Positions 36,750 to 46,332 of a DNA stretch of 64,000 nucleotides are shown piece by piece. Positions within the stretch are counted from its first letter, which is position 1, and each line of letters opens with the position of its first letter. The notes under the pieces are model-generated. The model was not told the DNA's origin. It was given only the letters and a program-made list of their open reading frames with translations, and did no database searches. This DNA comes from Planctomycetota bacterium (GTDB taxonomy: Bacteria > Planctomycetota > UBA1135 > UBA2386): positions 1 through 64,000 of the forward strand of contig JANQJF010000119.1 of NCBI GenBank assembly GCA_028281765.1, given 5' to 3'. The translations under genes and the position numbers were made by a program.

Positions 36750-37022
36750 CTACTTGGCAGCGGCGGCGCGGTTGATTGCACGGGCCATCATGGCCTTGCG
36801 ATTCGAAGCCGCATTCGCGTGCAGGATGTTGGTCTTGGCGGCCTTGTCGATCTGCTTCATCGCGTTCGGCAGAGCCGCCTTCGCCGCCTCGACGTCGCCG
36901 CTCTCGGCGGCCGCCAGGACACGCTTGACCTCGCTGCGCATGCGGGAAGCGATGCCCTTGTTGTGGACGCGCCGTGCTTCGGACGTCCGAACCCGCTTCT
37001 GGGCTTGCTTGCTGTGAGCCAT
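36750..37022 (-). CDS. rpsT: 30S ribosomal protein S20
   Basis: This 90-residue basic helical protein begins AHSKQAQKRVRTSEARRVHN and contains the conserved KGIASRMRSEVKRVL and AASNRKAMMARAINRA segments. S20 binds 16S rRNA early in small-subunit assembly. It follows the TPR gene by 21 bases and precedes the ABC operon by 90 bases. Confidence 0.95.
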   Translation of the reverse strand: MAHSKQAQKRVRTSEARRVHNKGIASRMRSEVKRVLAAAESGDVEAAKAALPNAMKQIDKAAKTNILHANAASNRKAMMARAINRAAAAK

Positions 37023-37043
37023 CTCTTGTCAGTCCGTGTGCAG

Positions 37044-38387
37044 TCAGCCTGCACTGCTCTTGAGTTGTTGAACTTTCTCGGCGACGTCTTTGAAGCCGAT
37101 ATCCTCCTCGAGAATCTTCGAGAAATGCTCGAGAGCCTCGTCGGTCTTGCCGAGCTGCTCGGCGAGGTCGCCGAGCTCGTAGAGGACATCCTTCGTGGAC
37201 ACGCCACCACTCCGGGACGCTTCGAGAGCCTTCTCGAGCTGCCCCAGAGCCAAATCACCTAGATCCTTCGCGCGGAAGGCCTTGCCGAGCAGGAGCAAGG
37301 ACTGCGCCTTGTTGCGCGGGTCCTTGACCGACTGCTGCAGCTCTTGGATCGCATCGTCGTGCGCTCCGGTGTGCAGGAGCGACTCGCCGAGCTCGAAGCG
37401 CAGACCGAGATCGGTCGGGTTCGCTTCGACGCGGCGGCGATACTCGCCGACGCGCGCTTCGTGCAGCGCCTGCTCGGCGCGCTCGGCCGCGGAGTCGTCG
37501 CCGCGCTTGCGCGCCTTCTCGACGCGCTCCGCCTGCAGGTCGAGCCGCAGGTCACCGGCCTTGTCCGCGAGCTCGCTGCGCGACGGATCGAGCTGGAGCG
37601 CGCGCTCGTAGCTGTCGAGCGCCGCCTGCTTCTCGCCGCGCATGACGAGCAGCTCACCGACGCGCATCAGACTCTTGATGTCGTCCGGGTTGTTCGCGAT
37701 CCGCTCCTCGACCTCCTGCAACTCCTCCTCGATCTCGTCGTCGGAGAGCTGCAGACGGCTAGCCTTCTCGAGGCGTCGCTGCTCGGTCTGGTCCTTGATC
37801 AGATCGCGCGAGTGCTTCGCGTCCTCGATGCCGGACGAGCGCAGAGCGCCCTCGGCGGCGAGATTCTTGCGCGCCTTCAGTGACTCCTGGTCTCGCGGGT
37901 CGACCTTGAGCGCCTGCTCGTACATCGCGAGGGCGCCTTGGTAGTCGCCGGCTTCATAGAGCAGGGCACCGGCGGACCGCGACGCAACGAGGCAGCGCGG
38001 CTGGTGCTCGGCGTACGCCTTGTAGACCGCTAGCGCCGACTTCTGGAACCCGGCACGCTCGAGCGAATCCGCGAGCTTCAGGTTCACGCCTTCGTTGAGC
38101 GGGTCGAGCGCGAGGTAGCGCTCATATGACTTCGCGGCCGACGAGTGCGCGCCGAACAACCGACCCAAGGCGGCGCTGAACAGGCTCACGCCCCCACCGA
38201 TCATCGCGATCAGCTTGCTCGGCGGCTTCTGCTCGGCCTTCTTGAAGAGCGCGAGCCGCAATCCGGCGCGCGCGTCGCCGTTGTCCGGCTGCAGGCCGAG
38301 CAACTGCGTGTACAGCTTCACCGCGAACGGGTAGTTGCGACGCTTGACTGCGTCCGCGGCCGTCTCGAGATGCTTGCTGAGGTCCAT
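37044..38387 (-). CDS. TPR-repeat protein with a central membrane-like segment
   Basis: This 447-residue protein has tetratricopeptide repeats on both sides of a hydrophobic segment (about 58-78, LIAMIGGGVSLFSAALGRLF). Repeats include YPFAVKLYTQLLGLQPDNGD, SYERYLALDPLNEGVNLKLA and ALAMYEQALKVDPRDQESLK. A charged coiled stretch (about 215-245, DDEIEEELQEVEERIANNP) separates two repeat blocks. TPRs mediate protein assembly; no partner is indicated. The adjacent rpsT gene could be cotranscribed. Whether the hydrophobic segment crosses the membrane is uncertain. Confidence 0.8.
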   Translation of the reverse strand: MDLSKHLETAADAVKRRNYPFAVKLYTQLLGLQPDNGDARAGLRLALFKKAEQKPPSKLIAMIGGGVSLFSAALGRLFGAHSSAAKSYERYLALDPLNEGVNLKLADSLERAGFQKSALAVYKAYAEHQPRCLVASRSAGALLYEAGDYQGALAMYEQALKVDPRDQESLKARKNLAAEGALRSSGIEDAKHSRDLIKDQTEQRRLEKASRLQLSDDEIEEELQEVEERIANNPDDIKSLMRVGELLVMRGEKQAALDSYERALQLDPSRSELADKAGDLRLDLQAERVEKARKRGDDSAAERAEQALHEARVGEYRRRVEANPTDLGLRFELGESLLHTGAHDDAIQELQQSVKDPRNKAQSLLLLGKAFRAKDLGDLALGQLEKALEASRSGGVSTKDVLYELGDLAEQLGKTDEALEHFSKILEEDIGFKDVAEKVQQLKSSAG

Positions 38388-38655
38388 ACGCGTGGCCGAC
38401 GCCGCCGGCGAGGGGTCAAGCCGGGGCGGAAGGGCGGGGAACCATACCTATGCCCGTGGGCAGCCGCAAGAGCGCGGAGGCAGGCCACGATCAAGGGTTT
38501 TGGCAAGGGTTTGGGATCGAGTCGGGACGGGGAACACCCGACCCCGTTCGGGGTGCGAAGCCGCGCGACCGCGACATCGCGTCGCATCCGAGAGCCGCAA
38601 CGCGCGACTGGTCGTAAGTCGTGAATTCCAGGCAGCTTCCACACGATCGGACGTG

Positions 38656-40410
38656 CTAGTCGTCGAGCTCGACTTCGAGTCGGTGCGCGATCACGCCACC
38701 GGCGCCGTCCGCGAGACCGAACAGCCGCACCTCGATCGCCGCCCCGGACGACAGCCCGGACCAGAGGGCGAAGAACGCATCGACGGACGACGCGTCGTCC
38801 TCGACGAGAGCCAGCGAGGCAAAATGCGCCACGAGCGGATCTCCGAGTCCGAGCACGCCGAATGTCTGATCGATCTCGACCGAACCGAGAGTGAACGAGC
38901 CGTCGACCGCGGACGCGGCGACGACCGTCGCGTCCAACCGCCCCGGACGGACGCGCACGTCGTCCGCGGTGATCGTCGGTGCCACCGGATCTCCGGAGAT
39001 CGAGCCGATCAAGCGCACGCGCAGCCCGACGGCGATGTCGGTCACGTTCACATCCGGTTCGTGCGGCAGCTGCAGCCAGAGCCGCTCCGTGCCGTCGAGC
39101 TCCACGGCGACGTCGGTCGCGGCACTCGCGACTCGACCGCTGATCACGGCCGGATCGTGCGGCTCGAGCCGGACGACGAAGCGCGCCGGCAGTTCGTCGA
39201 CGGCGTGCACCCGTCCCTCGAATTCCGGGATCGCCACCTCGATCTCAATCTCGTTCGCAGGGAACGGCTGATCGACGAACGACGCGAATCGAACGCGCAC
39301 GAACTGGCCGATCTGGAGGTCGGCGAGCGTTCCCGGCCCGCTCTGCAACCGGACCTGCGCACTCGCCGTGGAGACATCGATCTCCGGCGGGTTGCCGAGC
39401 GCGGTCAGAACCGGATCGACGACGGCCGCGCCCTCGAGCACTTCGAGCACGCGGAGACGCATCGTGCCGAGCGCGGAATCGATCGAGACGATGTGACCAC
39501 CGACGCGAGCCGCACTCGGCGTCATCATGGTCTCGACCTGAATCCGCGTCGCGGCCAGCGCACCATCGGCGGTGATGCTGCCGTCCGCGTCGACGTCTGC
39601 GCCGGGAATGGCCAGCACGAAGAACTCGTCCTCCGTAAGCACCTGCGCGTTATCACCGAGAAGCACGGTGGCGTCCGCGACGACCACGGACAGCTCGCCG
39701 ATTCCCGCGCCGTCTTCCAGGCGCGTGAGCTCGATGACGAGGGTCCGCGCGGCGGCGGCGGCACTGAGAACGCGGCCGTGCACTTCGTCGACCAGCTCCG
39801 GCGAATCGTCCACCACCGGGTTCTGCACGCCACCACCATCCAACCGGAGCACGAAGCCACCGGGCCAGTTCGGGTCCGGCAGGAGCGCCCGGTCGAGATC
39901 GATCTCGATCGAGACGTTCTCGGTCTGCCCCGTCGACAGCTGGACGGCCTCGGCGAGCGCGAAGCTCGCGGTGGCTGCTTCCACCCGAATCGGCACCGCG
40001 TTGCCGGTCGCGTCCCGCGCCTGAACCGCGAGTTCGTCGATCGACAGACGCGCACCCGCATACGCCCCCGGTCCGATCCCACGAACCTGCAGGAGCTCAC
40101 TCCGCCCGAGGTAGTCGAAGAAGTTCACGCCGCGCGGTTCGAGCACGAGGTTGTCGGTCTCACCTTGCTCCGCATCCGCCAATCGGATGTCCGTGAACCA
40201 AACTTCGAGCATGGAGAGCGCCGGTGACTGGGCGTCGCGCACGAGAAGATTGATGGTCGCGGCAGTCTCTCCGGGCGGAGCTTCGGTCGGGGCCTCCGGT
40301 CCCGCGCCGCTTCCGGAGCTGCAGCCCGACGCAATCGCGAGAAGGAGGATCGCAGCCAGGCACCACGACGTTCGGAGAGGGAGTTCCCAACAGATGGCTT
40401 GGAGTTTCAT
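38656..40410 (-). CDS. DUF4382-type lipoprotein
   Basis: The start at 40410 gives a lipoprotein signal with lipobox A-S-G-C (Cys30) followed by a Ser/Gly/Pro linker. Of 584 residues, about 50-200 match the DUF4382 pattern (INLLVRDAQSPALSMLEVWF, GVNFFDYLGRSELLQ, GAYAGARLSIDEL). The remainder is a series of beta domains resembling DUF5666-type OB folds (FEGRVHAVDELPARFVVRL, ELWLQLPH-like strands, VGLRVRLIGSISGDPV). It is probably exposed at the cell surface or periplasm. There is no catalytic motif. It is divergent from the FG-GAP protein gene across 163 bases. Confidence 0.8.
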   Translation of the reverse strand: MKLQAICWELPLRTSWCLAAILLLAIASGCSSGSGAGPEAPTEAPPGETAATINLLVRDAQSPALSMLEVWFTDIRLADAEQGETDNLVLEPRGVNFFDYLGRSELLQVRGIGPGAYAGARLSIDELAVQARDATGNAVPIRVEAATASFALAEAVQLSTGQTENVSIEIDLDRALLPDPNWPGGFVLRLDGGGVQNPVVDDSPELVDEVHGRVLSAAAAARTLVIELTRLEDGAGIGELSVVVADATVLLGDNAQVLTEDEFFVLAIPGADVDADGSITADGALAATRIQVETMMTPSAARVGGHIVSIDSALGTMRLRVLEVLEGAAVVDPVLTALGNPPEIDVSTASAQVRLQSGPGTLADLQIGQFVRVRFASFVDQPFPANEIEIEVAIPEFEGRVHAVDELPARFVVRLEPHDPAVISGRVASAATDVAVELDGTERLWLQLPHEPDVNVTDIAVGLRVRLIGSISGDPVAPTITADDVRVRPGRLDATVVAASAVDGSFTLGSVEIDQTFGVLGLGDPLVAHFASLALVEDDASSVDAFFALWSGLSSGAAIEVRLFGLADGAGGVIAHRLEVELDD

Positions 40411-40573
40411 GACACCTCCACCGGGGGCAAGCCGCGTACCACCGAGCGCGCGACCATCCCGCGTGCGCATTGCACACACGGCGTGACCGGATCCAGGACA
40501 CACGAATGTTCCGGGGGCCGTGGCCCACTCCTTGCGCTCTCTCTCGCGATCCAACCTCGAACCCGAGAGAACG

Positions 40574-42040
40574 ATGAACCGATCCGTCTTGACACTCTCC
40601 TCGTGCGCCATCCTCGCGCTCGCCCCGACCCTGTCCGCCCAGATCTGCCTCGGGACGGCCACCTCGGTACCGGCCGGCAACGGCGCCAGTCACGTCTCCG
40701 CGTGCGACGTCGACCTCGATGGTCGCGTCGACCTCGTGAGCGTCGACCCGCCGGCCAACACCGTAGTCGTGATGCGCAACCTCGGCGCGGGAGCATTCGA
40801 TGCGCCGGCTGCCTACCCCGTCGGCGTCGATCCCGAATCCGTCGCGTGCGCGGACTTCAACGGCGACTGGATGCCGGACCTCGCCGTGACGAACGAGGAC
40901 TCCGCAAGCGTTTCGATCCTGTTCAACACGGGGATCGGCACGTTCACCCCCGCATCGACGGTCTCGGTCGGCACGGACCCACGGGGTATCGAATCCGGAG
41001 ACTTGGATGGAGACGGCGACATGGACCTCGTGGTCAACATGCGTCCATTCGGTCAGGTGCGCCTGCTCCTCAACAATGGCGCGGGCACGTTCGTTAGCCC
41101 GGTCAACCTCGCGGTCGGGTCGGATCCGAAGTCGACGATCATCCACGACCTCGACGCGGACGGAGACCTCGACCTGGCGGTCACGAACAACGGCAGCAGC
41201 ACGTTCTCCCTCCTCCGCAACAACGGTGACGGGACCTTCGCCCCGCAGGTGCAGGTGCCGACCGGCCTCGATCCGCACGGAATCGCGACTGCGGACTTCG
41301 ACGGTGACGGGACGCCCGACATCGCGACGGCGAGCGAGAACAACAGCAACGTGTCCGTTCACTGGAACGACGGCAGCGGCAGCTTCGGTCCCCCGACAGT
41401 TCTGCCGGTCGGGTCGTTCCCCGACGGCGTCGCGGCGTGCGACCTCGACGGCGATCTCGCTCCGGACCTCATCGTGGCGAATGCCGGCGCCGGCACGATC
41501 TCCGTGCTGCGCAATCTCGGGGGAGGTTCGTTTGCGGCGCACGTGACGTTCGGCGTCGGTCTCGTGCCCGAAGACGTGGTTTGTGCGGACCTCGGCCACT
41601 CGCACGCCCCGGACATCGTCGTCGCCAACGAGGGCGGCTCGAACCTCTCGGTCCTGTCGAATTGCGGCCTCTGGACGGATCTCGGCAACGCACTCCCCGG
41701 GCCGAGCGGCACGCCCAGCCTCGTCGGTACCGGCGCACTCGTCGGCGGTTCCCCGACGACGCTCACGATCGCCGGCACGCAGCCGAACGGCTCGGCTTCA
41801 CTGATCATCGGGCTGAGCGCCGTGAACTTCCCGATCTTCGGCGGCGTGCTCGTGCCCGCCCCGGATCTCGTCGCACCGGGAATCACGCTGGACGCCACCG
41901 GCTCGGCCACGCTCTCGTTCCAGTGGTTCCAGGGGCTGCCGAGCGGACTCGACATCTACTGGCAAGCCTGGCTGCTCGACGCGGCTGGTGGATTCGGCGG
42001 AGTCGCGGCGAGCAACGCACTCGTGTCACGCACGCCGTGA
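40574..42040 (+). CDS. Secreted FG-GAP/VCBS-repeat beta-propeller protein
   Basis: A signal peptide (SVLTLSSCAILALAPTLSAQ) is followed by about seven 45-residue propeller repeats over residues 40-370, each with a calcium-type D-x-D-x-D-G loop: ACDVDLDGRVDLV, GDLDGDGDMDLV, HDLDADGDLDLA, ADFDGDGTPDIA and CDLDGDLAPDLI. Between them N-N-G-x-G-T-F turns recur. The last 120 residues form a separate C-terminal beta domain with a Ser/Gly-rich linker. The FG-GAP fold is integrin-alpha-like; the role of such exported proteins is probably adhesion or matrix. A ribosome-binding GAGAGA lies before ATG 40574. Confidence 0.82.
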   Translation: MNRSVLTLSSCAILALAPTLSAQICLGTATSVPAGNGASHVSACDVDLDGRVDLVSVDPPANTVVVMRNLGAGAFDAPAAYPVGVDPESVACADFNGDWMPDLAVTNEDSASVSILFNTGIGTFTPASTVSVGTDPRGIESGDLDGDGDMDLVVNMRPFGQVRLLLNNGAGTFVSPVNLAVGSDPKSTIIHDLDADGDLDLAVTNNGSSTFSLLRNNGDGTFAPQVQVPTGLDPHGIATADFDGDGTPDIATASENNSNVSVHWNDGSGSFGPPTVLPVGSFPDGVAACDLDGDLAPDLIVANAGAGTISVLRNLGGGSFAAHVTFGVGLVPEDVVCADLGHSHAPDIVVANEGGSNLSVLSNCGLWTDLGNALPGPSGTPSLVGTGALVGGSPTTLTIAGTQPNGSASLIIGLSAVNFPIFGGVLVPAPDLVAPGITLDATGSATLSFQWFQGLPSGLDIYWQAWLLDAAGGFGGVAASNALVSRTP

Positions 42041-42110
42041 CCCCGATCCCCCGACCGCAATCGCGCGGAGAGGGTCGACCCACGGTGCCGGCTCTGGTAT
42101 CCCATACCGC

Positions 42111-42623
42111 GTGGATGTCGTGATCTATCCAGACCCGTCGCTGCGCCGCGGCGGAGCCAAAGTCGAGACCTTCGACGACGAGTTGAAGGAAACCGCCAAG
42201 CAGATGATCGAGGCGATGTACCGGCAGCGAGGCGTCGGCCTCGCCGCGCCGCAGGTCGCGATCGACCAAGCGCTTCTGGTCCTCAACCCGACGGGGGACC
42301 CGGCCGACGCCGACCAGGAGATGGTGCTGTGCAACCCGAAGATCATCTCCAAGAAGGGCAAGGAATGGGGCGAGGAGGGCTGCCTCTCGTTCCCCGGCAT
42401 CTACGGCGAGGTCCAGCGCGCGACCAAGATCGTGATCTCCTACCAGGATCTGGACGGTGAGGAGAAGGAGACCCGGGCCGAGGACTTCCTCGCGCGGGTG
42501 ATCCAGCACGAGATGGACCACATCGATGGCGTGGTCTTCACGGACCGGTTCAGCTCGGTGGAGAAGCTGCGGGTCAAGCCGAAGCTCGAGGCGCTCGAGG
42601 AGCGGTTCAAGACGAACGCGTAG
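42111..42623 (+). CDS. def: Peptide deformylase
   Basis: This 170-residue protein shows all three motifs: GVGLAAPQV (motif 1), EGCLSFPG (motif 2, Cys metal ligand) and QHEMDH (motif 3, HExxDH). The GTG at 42111 was chosen because the product then starts MDVVIYPDPSLRR as in the family. It removes the formyl group from nascent N-terminal Met. It lies downstream of the FG-GAP gene by 70 bases and converges on a DUF3592 gene over a hairpin. Confidence 0.94.
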   Translation: MDVVIYPDPSLRRGGAKVETFDDELKETAKQMIEAMYRQRGVGLAAPQVAIDQALLVLNPTGDPADADQEMVLCNPKIISKKGKEWGEEGCLSFPGIYGEVQRATKIVISYQDLDGEEKETRAEDFLARVIQHEMDHIDGVVFTDRFSSVEKLRVKPKLEALEERFKTNA

Positions 42624-42650
42624 GCTCCGCGAGAGGTCGCCGGCACAGGA

Positions 42651-42668
42651 CGCTCGCGGACGCGAGCG
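42651..42668. terminator. Palindromic hairpin between convergent genes
   Basis: CGCTCGC (42651-42657) pairs with GCGAGCG (42662-42668) around GGAC. It sits 28 bases after def and before the end of the DUF3592 gene on the other strand, fitting a two-way terminator without T-run. Confidence 0.45.
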
Positions 42669-42741
42669 AGGGAGGCCGGCCAGGGGCGTTTCGCACGAGC
42701 ACTCGCACGAGCACGCGAGGTCGCTCGCGCCCGCCAGCCGA

Positions 42742-43278
42742 CTAGCTCCGCCTTCCCCTGCCCTCCCCCCGTCCCCTTCTCCCTCCCCCCAACCGATACG
42801 TCCGCCGATACGGCTTCTCCCCCTTCCCGAAGAACGCCATCACGCACCCGCCCACCGTCACGAACGCCACCCCCATGAACAGCATGATCCCGAGCGCCGA
42901 CGGCACACCCGGCACCAACACGCTGTTCGCGGGGTCGTCCGGGTCGTAGCGCACCGCCACCTTCCCACCGACCGGGAACTTCGCGAGCCGCGCCTCGATC
43001 ACTTCCCTCCTCCCCTCCCCGCGCTCGATGAACTCGTACCGCGAGCCGGTGTACTCCGTTCCGTCCACGACGTAGGCGTACTCCACGTCCGGTGTGTATG
43101 ACGTGCTGCTGCTCCGCCGCGAACCCGAGCTCGTCCGTGTGTCGACATCGGCTCGGACCATCACGCCTTCGGCCGTCGGCCACTCGGTGCTATCACTGCC
43201 CGTGAACCACGTGACGATGCCCGAGATCAGCATCGCCAGACCCGCGAGCGCAAAGATGCCGCCGAACAGGAATCGCAT
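42742..43278 (-). CDS. DUF3592 membrane protein
   Basis: This 178-residue protein has two membrane helices (about 2-24, FLFGGIFALAGLAMLISGIV; about 128-150, LGIMLFMGVAFVTVGGCVMA) enclosing a beta domain with TSYTPDVEYAYVVDGTEYTG and KVAVRYDPDDPANSVL, the DUF3592 signature. The tail is Gly/Arg-rich. The function is unknown. It is divergent from ribF by 52 bases. Confidence 0.82.
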   Translation of the reverse strand: MRFLFGGIFALAGLAMLISGIVTWFTGSDSTEWPTAEGVMVRADVDTRTSSGSRRSSSTSYTPDVEYAYVVDGTEYTGSRYEFIERGEGRREVIEARLAKFPVGGKVAVRYDPDDPANSVLVPGVPSALGIMLFMGVAFVTVGGCVMAFFGKGEKPYRRTYRLGGGRRGRGEGRGRRS

Positions 43279-43330
43279 CGTCCCGTTCTACCGTAGTGCG
43301 CGTCGGCGGACGCGATACAGTCCGAGCCCC

Positions 43331-44281
43331 ATGCGAATCGTCGAAGGACTCTCCGCACTCGACGAGCTCGACCTGCTCGGACAACACGGCGACGCGATCG
43401 AATCCCGTTCGGCCGTGCTGGTCGGGGTCTTCGACGGCGTGCACCTCGGCCACCAACGGCTGCTGCACGAGCTGCTCGAGCTCGCGTCGGCGACGTCGGC
43501 CGTGCCGACGGTCGTGACCTTCCGCAACCACCCGGCGGAACTGCTGCACGGTCGCGACATCGAGTGGATCGTCGGACTCCCGCACCGACTTCGGCTGCTC
43601 CGCCGCGCCGGTGTGCAGCGCACGCTGCTGCTCGACTTCGACGACGAGCTGCGCGCGATGACGGCCTCCGCGTTCACCGAACGTATCCTCGTGCGCGGCC
43701 TCCGCGCGCGCGGACTGCTGCTCGGCTACGACGCCGCGATCGGACTGGATCGCGAAGGCACACCCGAGCGCATGCGCGAGCTCGGCGATGAACACGGCAT
43801 CGACGTGCGCGAAGGCAGCGTGTTCGAAGTCGACGGTAAGCCGGTCTCGTCGACCGCGATCCGTGCCGCGATCCGCGACGGCGACCTCGACCTCGCGAAC
43901 CGCATGCTCGGTCGCTGGCCGAGCATTCTCGGAGAGGTCGTTCACGGCGAGGGGCGCGGCCGCACGATCGGGTATCCGACCGCGAACGTGTCGCTGACCG
44001 GCACGCTGCCCCCACCCGACGGGGTGTATGCCGTCGAGGTCATCCACGACGGCCAGGTGTTCGCCGGCGTCGCGAACCTCGGCGGCAAGCCGACGTTCGG
44101 CAGCGAGGCGCGGACACTCGAGACGCACCTGTTCGACTTCGACGGCGATCTCTACGGGGCGCAGCTCGAGGTGGCGTTCGTCGCGCGGATCCGAGGACAA
44201 CAGAAGTTCGCGAACTCGGACGAACTCCGCGCGCAGATCGAAGCGGACTCGGAAGCCGCGCGCGAGATCGCGGACGGCTGA
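43331..44281 (+). CDS. ribF: Bifunctional riboflavin kinase/FAD synthetase
   Basis: This 316-residue protein has an N-terminal FAD-synthetase nucleotidyltransferase domain (about 25-185, with GVFDGVHLGHQRL and SSTAIRAAI) and a C-terminal riboflavin kinase barrel (about 200-310, with GRTIGYPTANVSL and LETHLFDFDGDLYG). It converts riboflavin to FMN and FAD. ATG 43331 fits the family opening. It ends 8 bases from the converging GGDEF-EAL gene. Confidence 0.94.
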   Translation: MRIVEGLSALDELDLLGQHGDAIESRSAVLVGVFDGVHLGHQRLLHELLELASATSAVPTVVTFRNHPAELLHGRDIEWIVGLPHRLRLLRRAGVQRTLLLDFDDELRAMTASAFTERILVRGLRARGLLLGYDAAIGLDREGTPERMRELGDEHGIDVREGSVFEVDGKPVSSTAIRAAIRDGDLDLANRMLGRWPSILGEVVHGEGRGRTIGYPTANVSLTGTLPPPDGVYAVEVIHDGQVFAGVANLGGKPTFGSEARTLETHLFDFDGDLYGAQLEVAFVARIRGQQKFANSDELRAQIEADSEAAREIADG

Positions 44282-44289
44282 GCCATCGC

Positions 44290-45972
44290 TCAGTTCACGT
44301 CCGCCAACTCGTGCGGACGATCCCAGAAGAACCCCTGCCCGAACTGCACCCCGGCATCGCGCACGGCTTCGAGGTCGGACCGGCTCTCGATGCCCTCGGC
44401 GATCAGGTATGCCGACAGGCCATCGACGACGCGCACCAATCGGTCCAGCCAGTGACGCTTCGCCGGGTCGCTCGCGCACCCCGTGACGAACGCCCGGTCG
44501 ACCTTGATCACGTCGGGCTCGAGCACGATCAACGCTTCGAGCGAGCTCCGACCGAACCCGACGTCGTCGAGCGCGACGAGCACGCCGACTTTCTGCAGCT
44601 CGGCGACTCGCTCGCGCAGGCGACCGGGCTGACCGATGACCTGCTGCTCGCTGAGCTCGACGCAGAACTGCCGGCGACTCCCGAACCGACCGCAGAACAA
44701 CTCGACCCAACGATCGAGATCCACGCTCTCGAGCGTCGACGGGTAGAGATTGACGTGGATGCGACCCTCGAGATCCGGACGAGCTTCGACCGCGTCGAGA
44801 CAGTTCTCGACGCAGCTGAGATCGACCGAGCGAAGCAGATCCCGCTCCACGGCCGCACGGAACAGGTGCTCGGGGTTTTCGAGCTCGTCACCGCTCGGCC
44901 CACGGCTCAGGAGCTCCATGCCGACGGGGCGATCGTCGGACAACGCGCGGATCGACTGTGCGACGACGCGCAGCCCCTTGCCCTCGAGCAGTAGCGCGTC
45001 TTGGCTCGACCCTTCCACGGCCGAGAGCGCCGTCGCGACACGGTTCTTCCCGCCGCGCTTGCCGCGCTTCAACGCGAGCTGCAGCTGCGTCAGCAGCTCC
45101 TTCGTCGTCGCGGCATCCACCGCGACGTCGGAGACTCCGATGCTGACCGTCGCGTCGAATCGACTGGTCCCCGCCTCGACCGGATGCGCCGCGACCGCGT
45201 CGCGCACGCGCTCGGCGACGCGGAACGCTTCCGCGATCCGCGTGTCGGGCAGGAGCGCGATGAACTCGTCCCCGCCGACGCGCGCCAAGACGTCCGTCGG
45301 GCGCAGCGCGCGCGTCAATCGGCGAGAGACTTCCTGTAGGACTGCATCGCCGAACGCATGACCGAACTGATCGTTCGCAGTCTTGAAGTCATCGCAGTCG
45401 ACGAGCAATGCAGCGAGCCGCGCTCCGCTCCGTCGCACGCGCGCCGCTTCCTGCGCGAGCGCACGTTCGAGCCCGCGACGGTTGATGAGATCCGTGAGCG
45501 GATCCCGGATTGCGATCTCTTGCAGCACGCGCGCCGCGTCGCGCAACGCGTCCTCATTGCGTCGCAGCGCCGTGATGTCCTCGGCGACACCGGCGAAGCT
45601 CGTGACACGGCCGCTTTCATCCCGAATCGCAAAGCCGCGATCGCGGATCCAGCGAGTCTCTCCGTCGTCCCGCACGATGCGGTAGGTCACTTCGAACTCG
45701 GACTCGTCGAGCTTTGCGTAGCACGCCTCCACCCGAGAGCGGTCCTCGGGATGCACGGCGCCGAGCCAATCGCCGGAGTCCTCGAGCAGCGCGTCGGGCG
45801 ACCGTTGCCAAACTCGCGCGTACGCATCGTTCACGTAGCGGACGCGCCGATCGTGGACGGAGCGATTCCAAAGCACCTGATTGATGTTCCCGGCGATCTG
45901 CCGGAACACTTCCTCGTCCGCGCGTCGGTCCTCGCCCGGCTCGCGCGGAGCCGACGGAATGTCATCTCCCAT
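44290..45972 (-). CDS. PAS-GGDEF-EAL cyclic-di-GMP signalling protein
   Basis: Of 560 residues, a PAS domain covers about 20-140 (VRYVNDAYARVWQRSPDALL). The GGDEF domain, about 150-310, has an intact active site (RVGGDEFIALLP), so it probably makes cyclic di-GMP. The EAL domain, about 325-555, keeps some metal and catalytic positions (E-L-L in place of EAL, DDVGFG, KVDRAFV, AEGIES). The opening is altered: MELLSRGP instead of E-x-L-x-R-W. Phosphodiesterase activity is therefore possible but not assured. It is soluble, with no membrane segment. Confidence 0.87.
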   Translation of the reverse strand: MGDDIPSAPREPGEDRRADEEVFRQIAGNINQVLWNRSVHDRRVRYVNDAYARVWQRSPDALLEDSGDWLGAVHPEDRSRVEACYAKLDESEFEVTYRIVRDDGETRWIRDRGFAIRDESGRVTSFAGVAEDITALRRNEDALRDAARVLQEIAIRDPLTDLINRRGLERALAQEAARVRRSGARLAALLVDCDDFKTANDQFGHAFGDAVLQEVSRRLTRALRPTDVLARVGGDEFIALLPDTRIAEAFRVAERVRDAVAAHPVEAGTSRFDATVSIGVSDVAVDAATTKELLTQLQLALKRGKRGGKNRVATALSAVEGSSQDALLLEGKGLRVVAQSIRALSDDRPVGMELLSRGPSGDELENPEHLFRAAVERDLLRSVDLSCVENCLDAVEARPDLEGRIHVNLYPSTLESVDLDRWVELFCGRFGSRRQFCVELSEQQVIGQPGRLRERVAELQKVGVLVALDDVGFGRSSLEALIVLEPDVIKVDRAFVTGCASDPAKRHWLDRLVRVVDGLSAYLIAEGIESRSDLEAVRDAGVQFGQGFFWDRPHELADVN

Positions 45973-46332
45973 GTCGCCTCACGTCGCTCGGAAACCCCGA
46001 ACCATGCCGAAGGCCCCGCGACCCGGACATCGTAGGCCAAGGCACTCCGCCAAGGAAGCATCCAGACGCTCGACCGCAATTCGCGAGCCAGGCTTCGACA
46101 CGATCCGACGCAACCCGATTTCCTCGCGGGACCTGGAACGATCGCGTCGCCGTGCTCGTCCCCCCGCCGCCGCACGATCTCGCGTGGATCCAAATTTCGA
46201 GCAGCACCTCGACGTACTTTCATGGCCACGACGAACGCACGGCGACAACTCTCTCCGGACCGAGGCTTGACCGATCGGGCGACGCGGCCCGAGGCCGGCT
46301 TCGGCAGCTGATCTCTTCGAAGCAGACCGACC
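45973..46332. other. 360-base divergent intergenic region
   Basis: This lies between the starts of the GGDEF-EAL gene and the SBBP protein gene. I see no convincing gene, RNA or strong hairpin. It must contain the two divergent promoters; no clear promoter motif could be picked out. Confidence 0.5.
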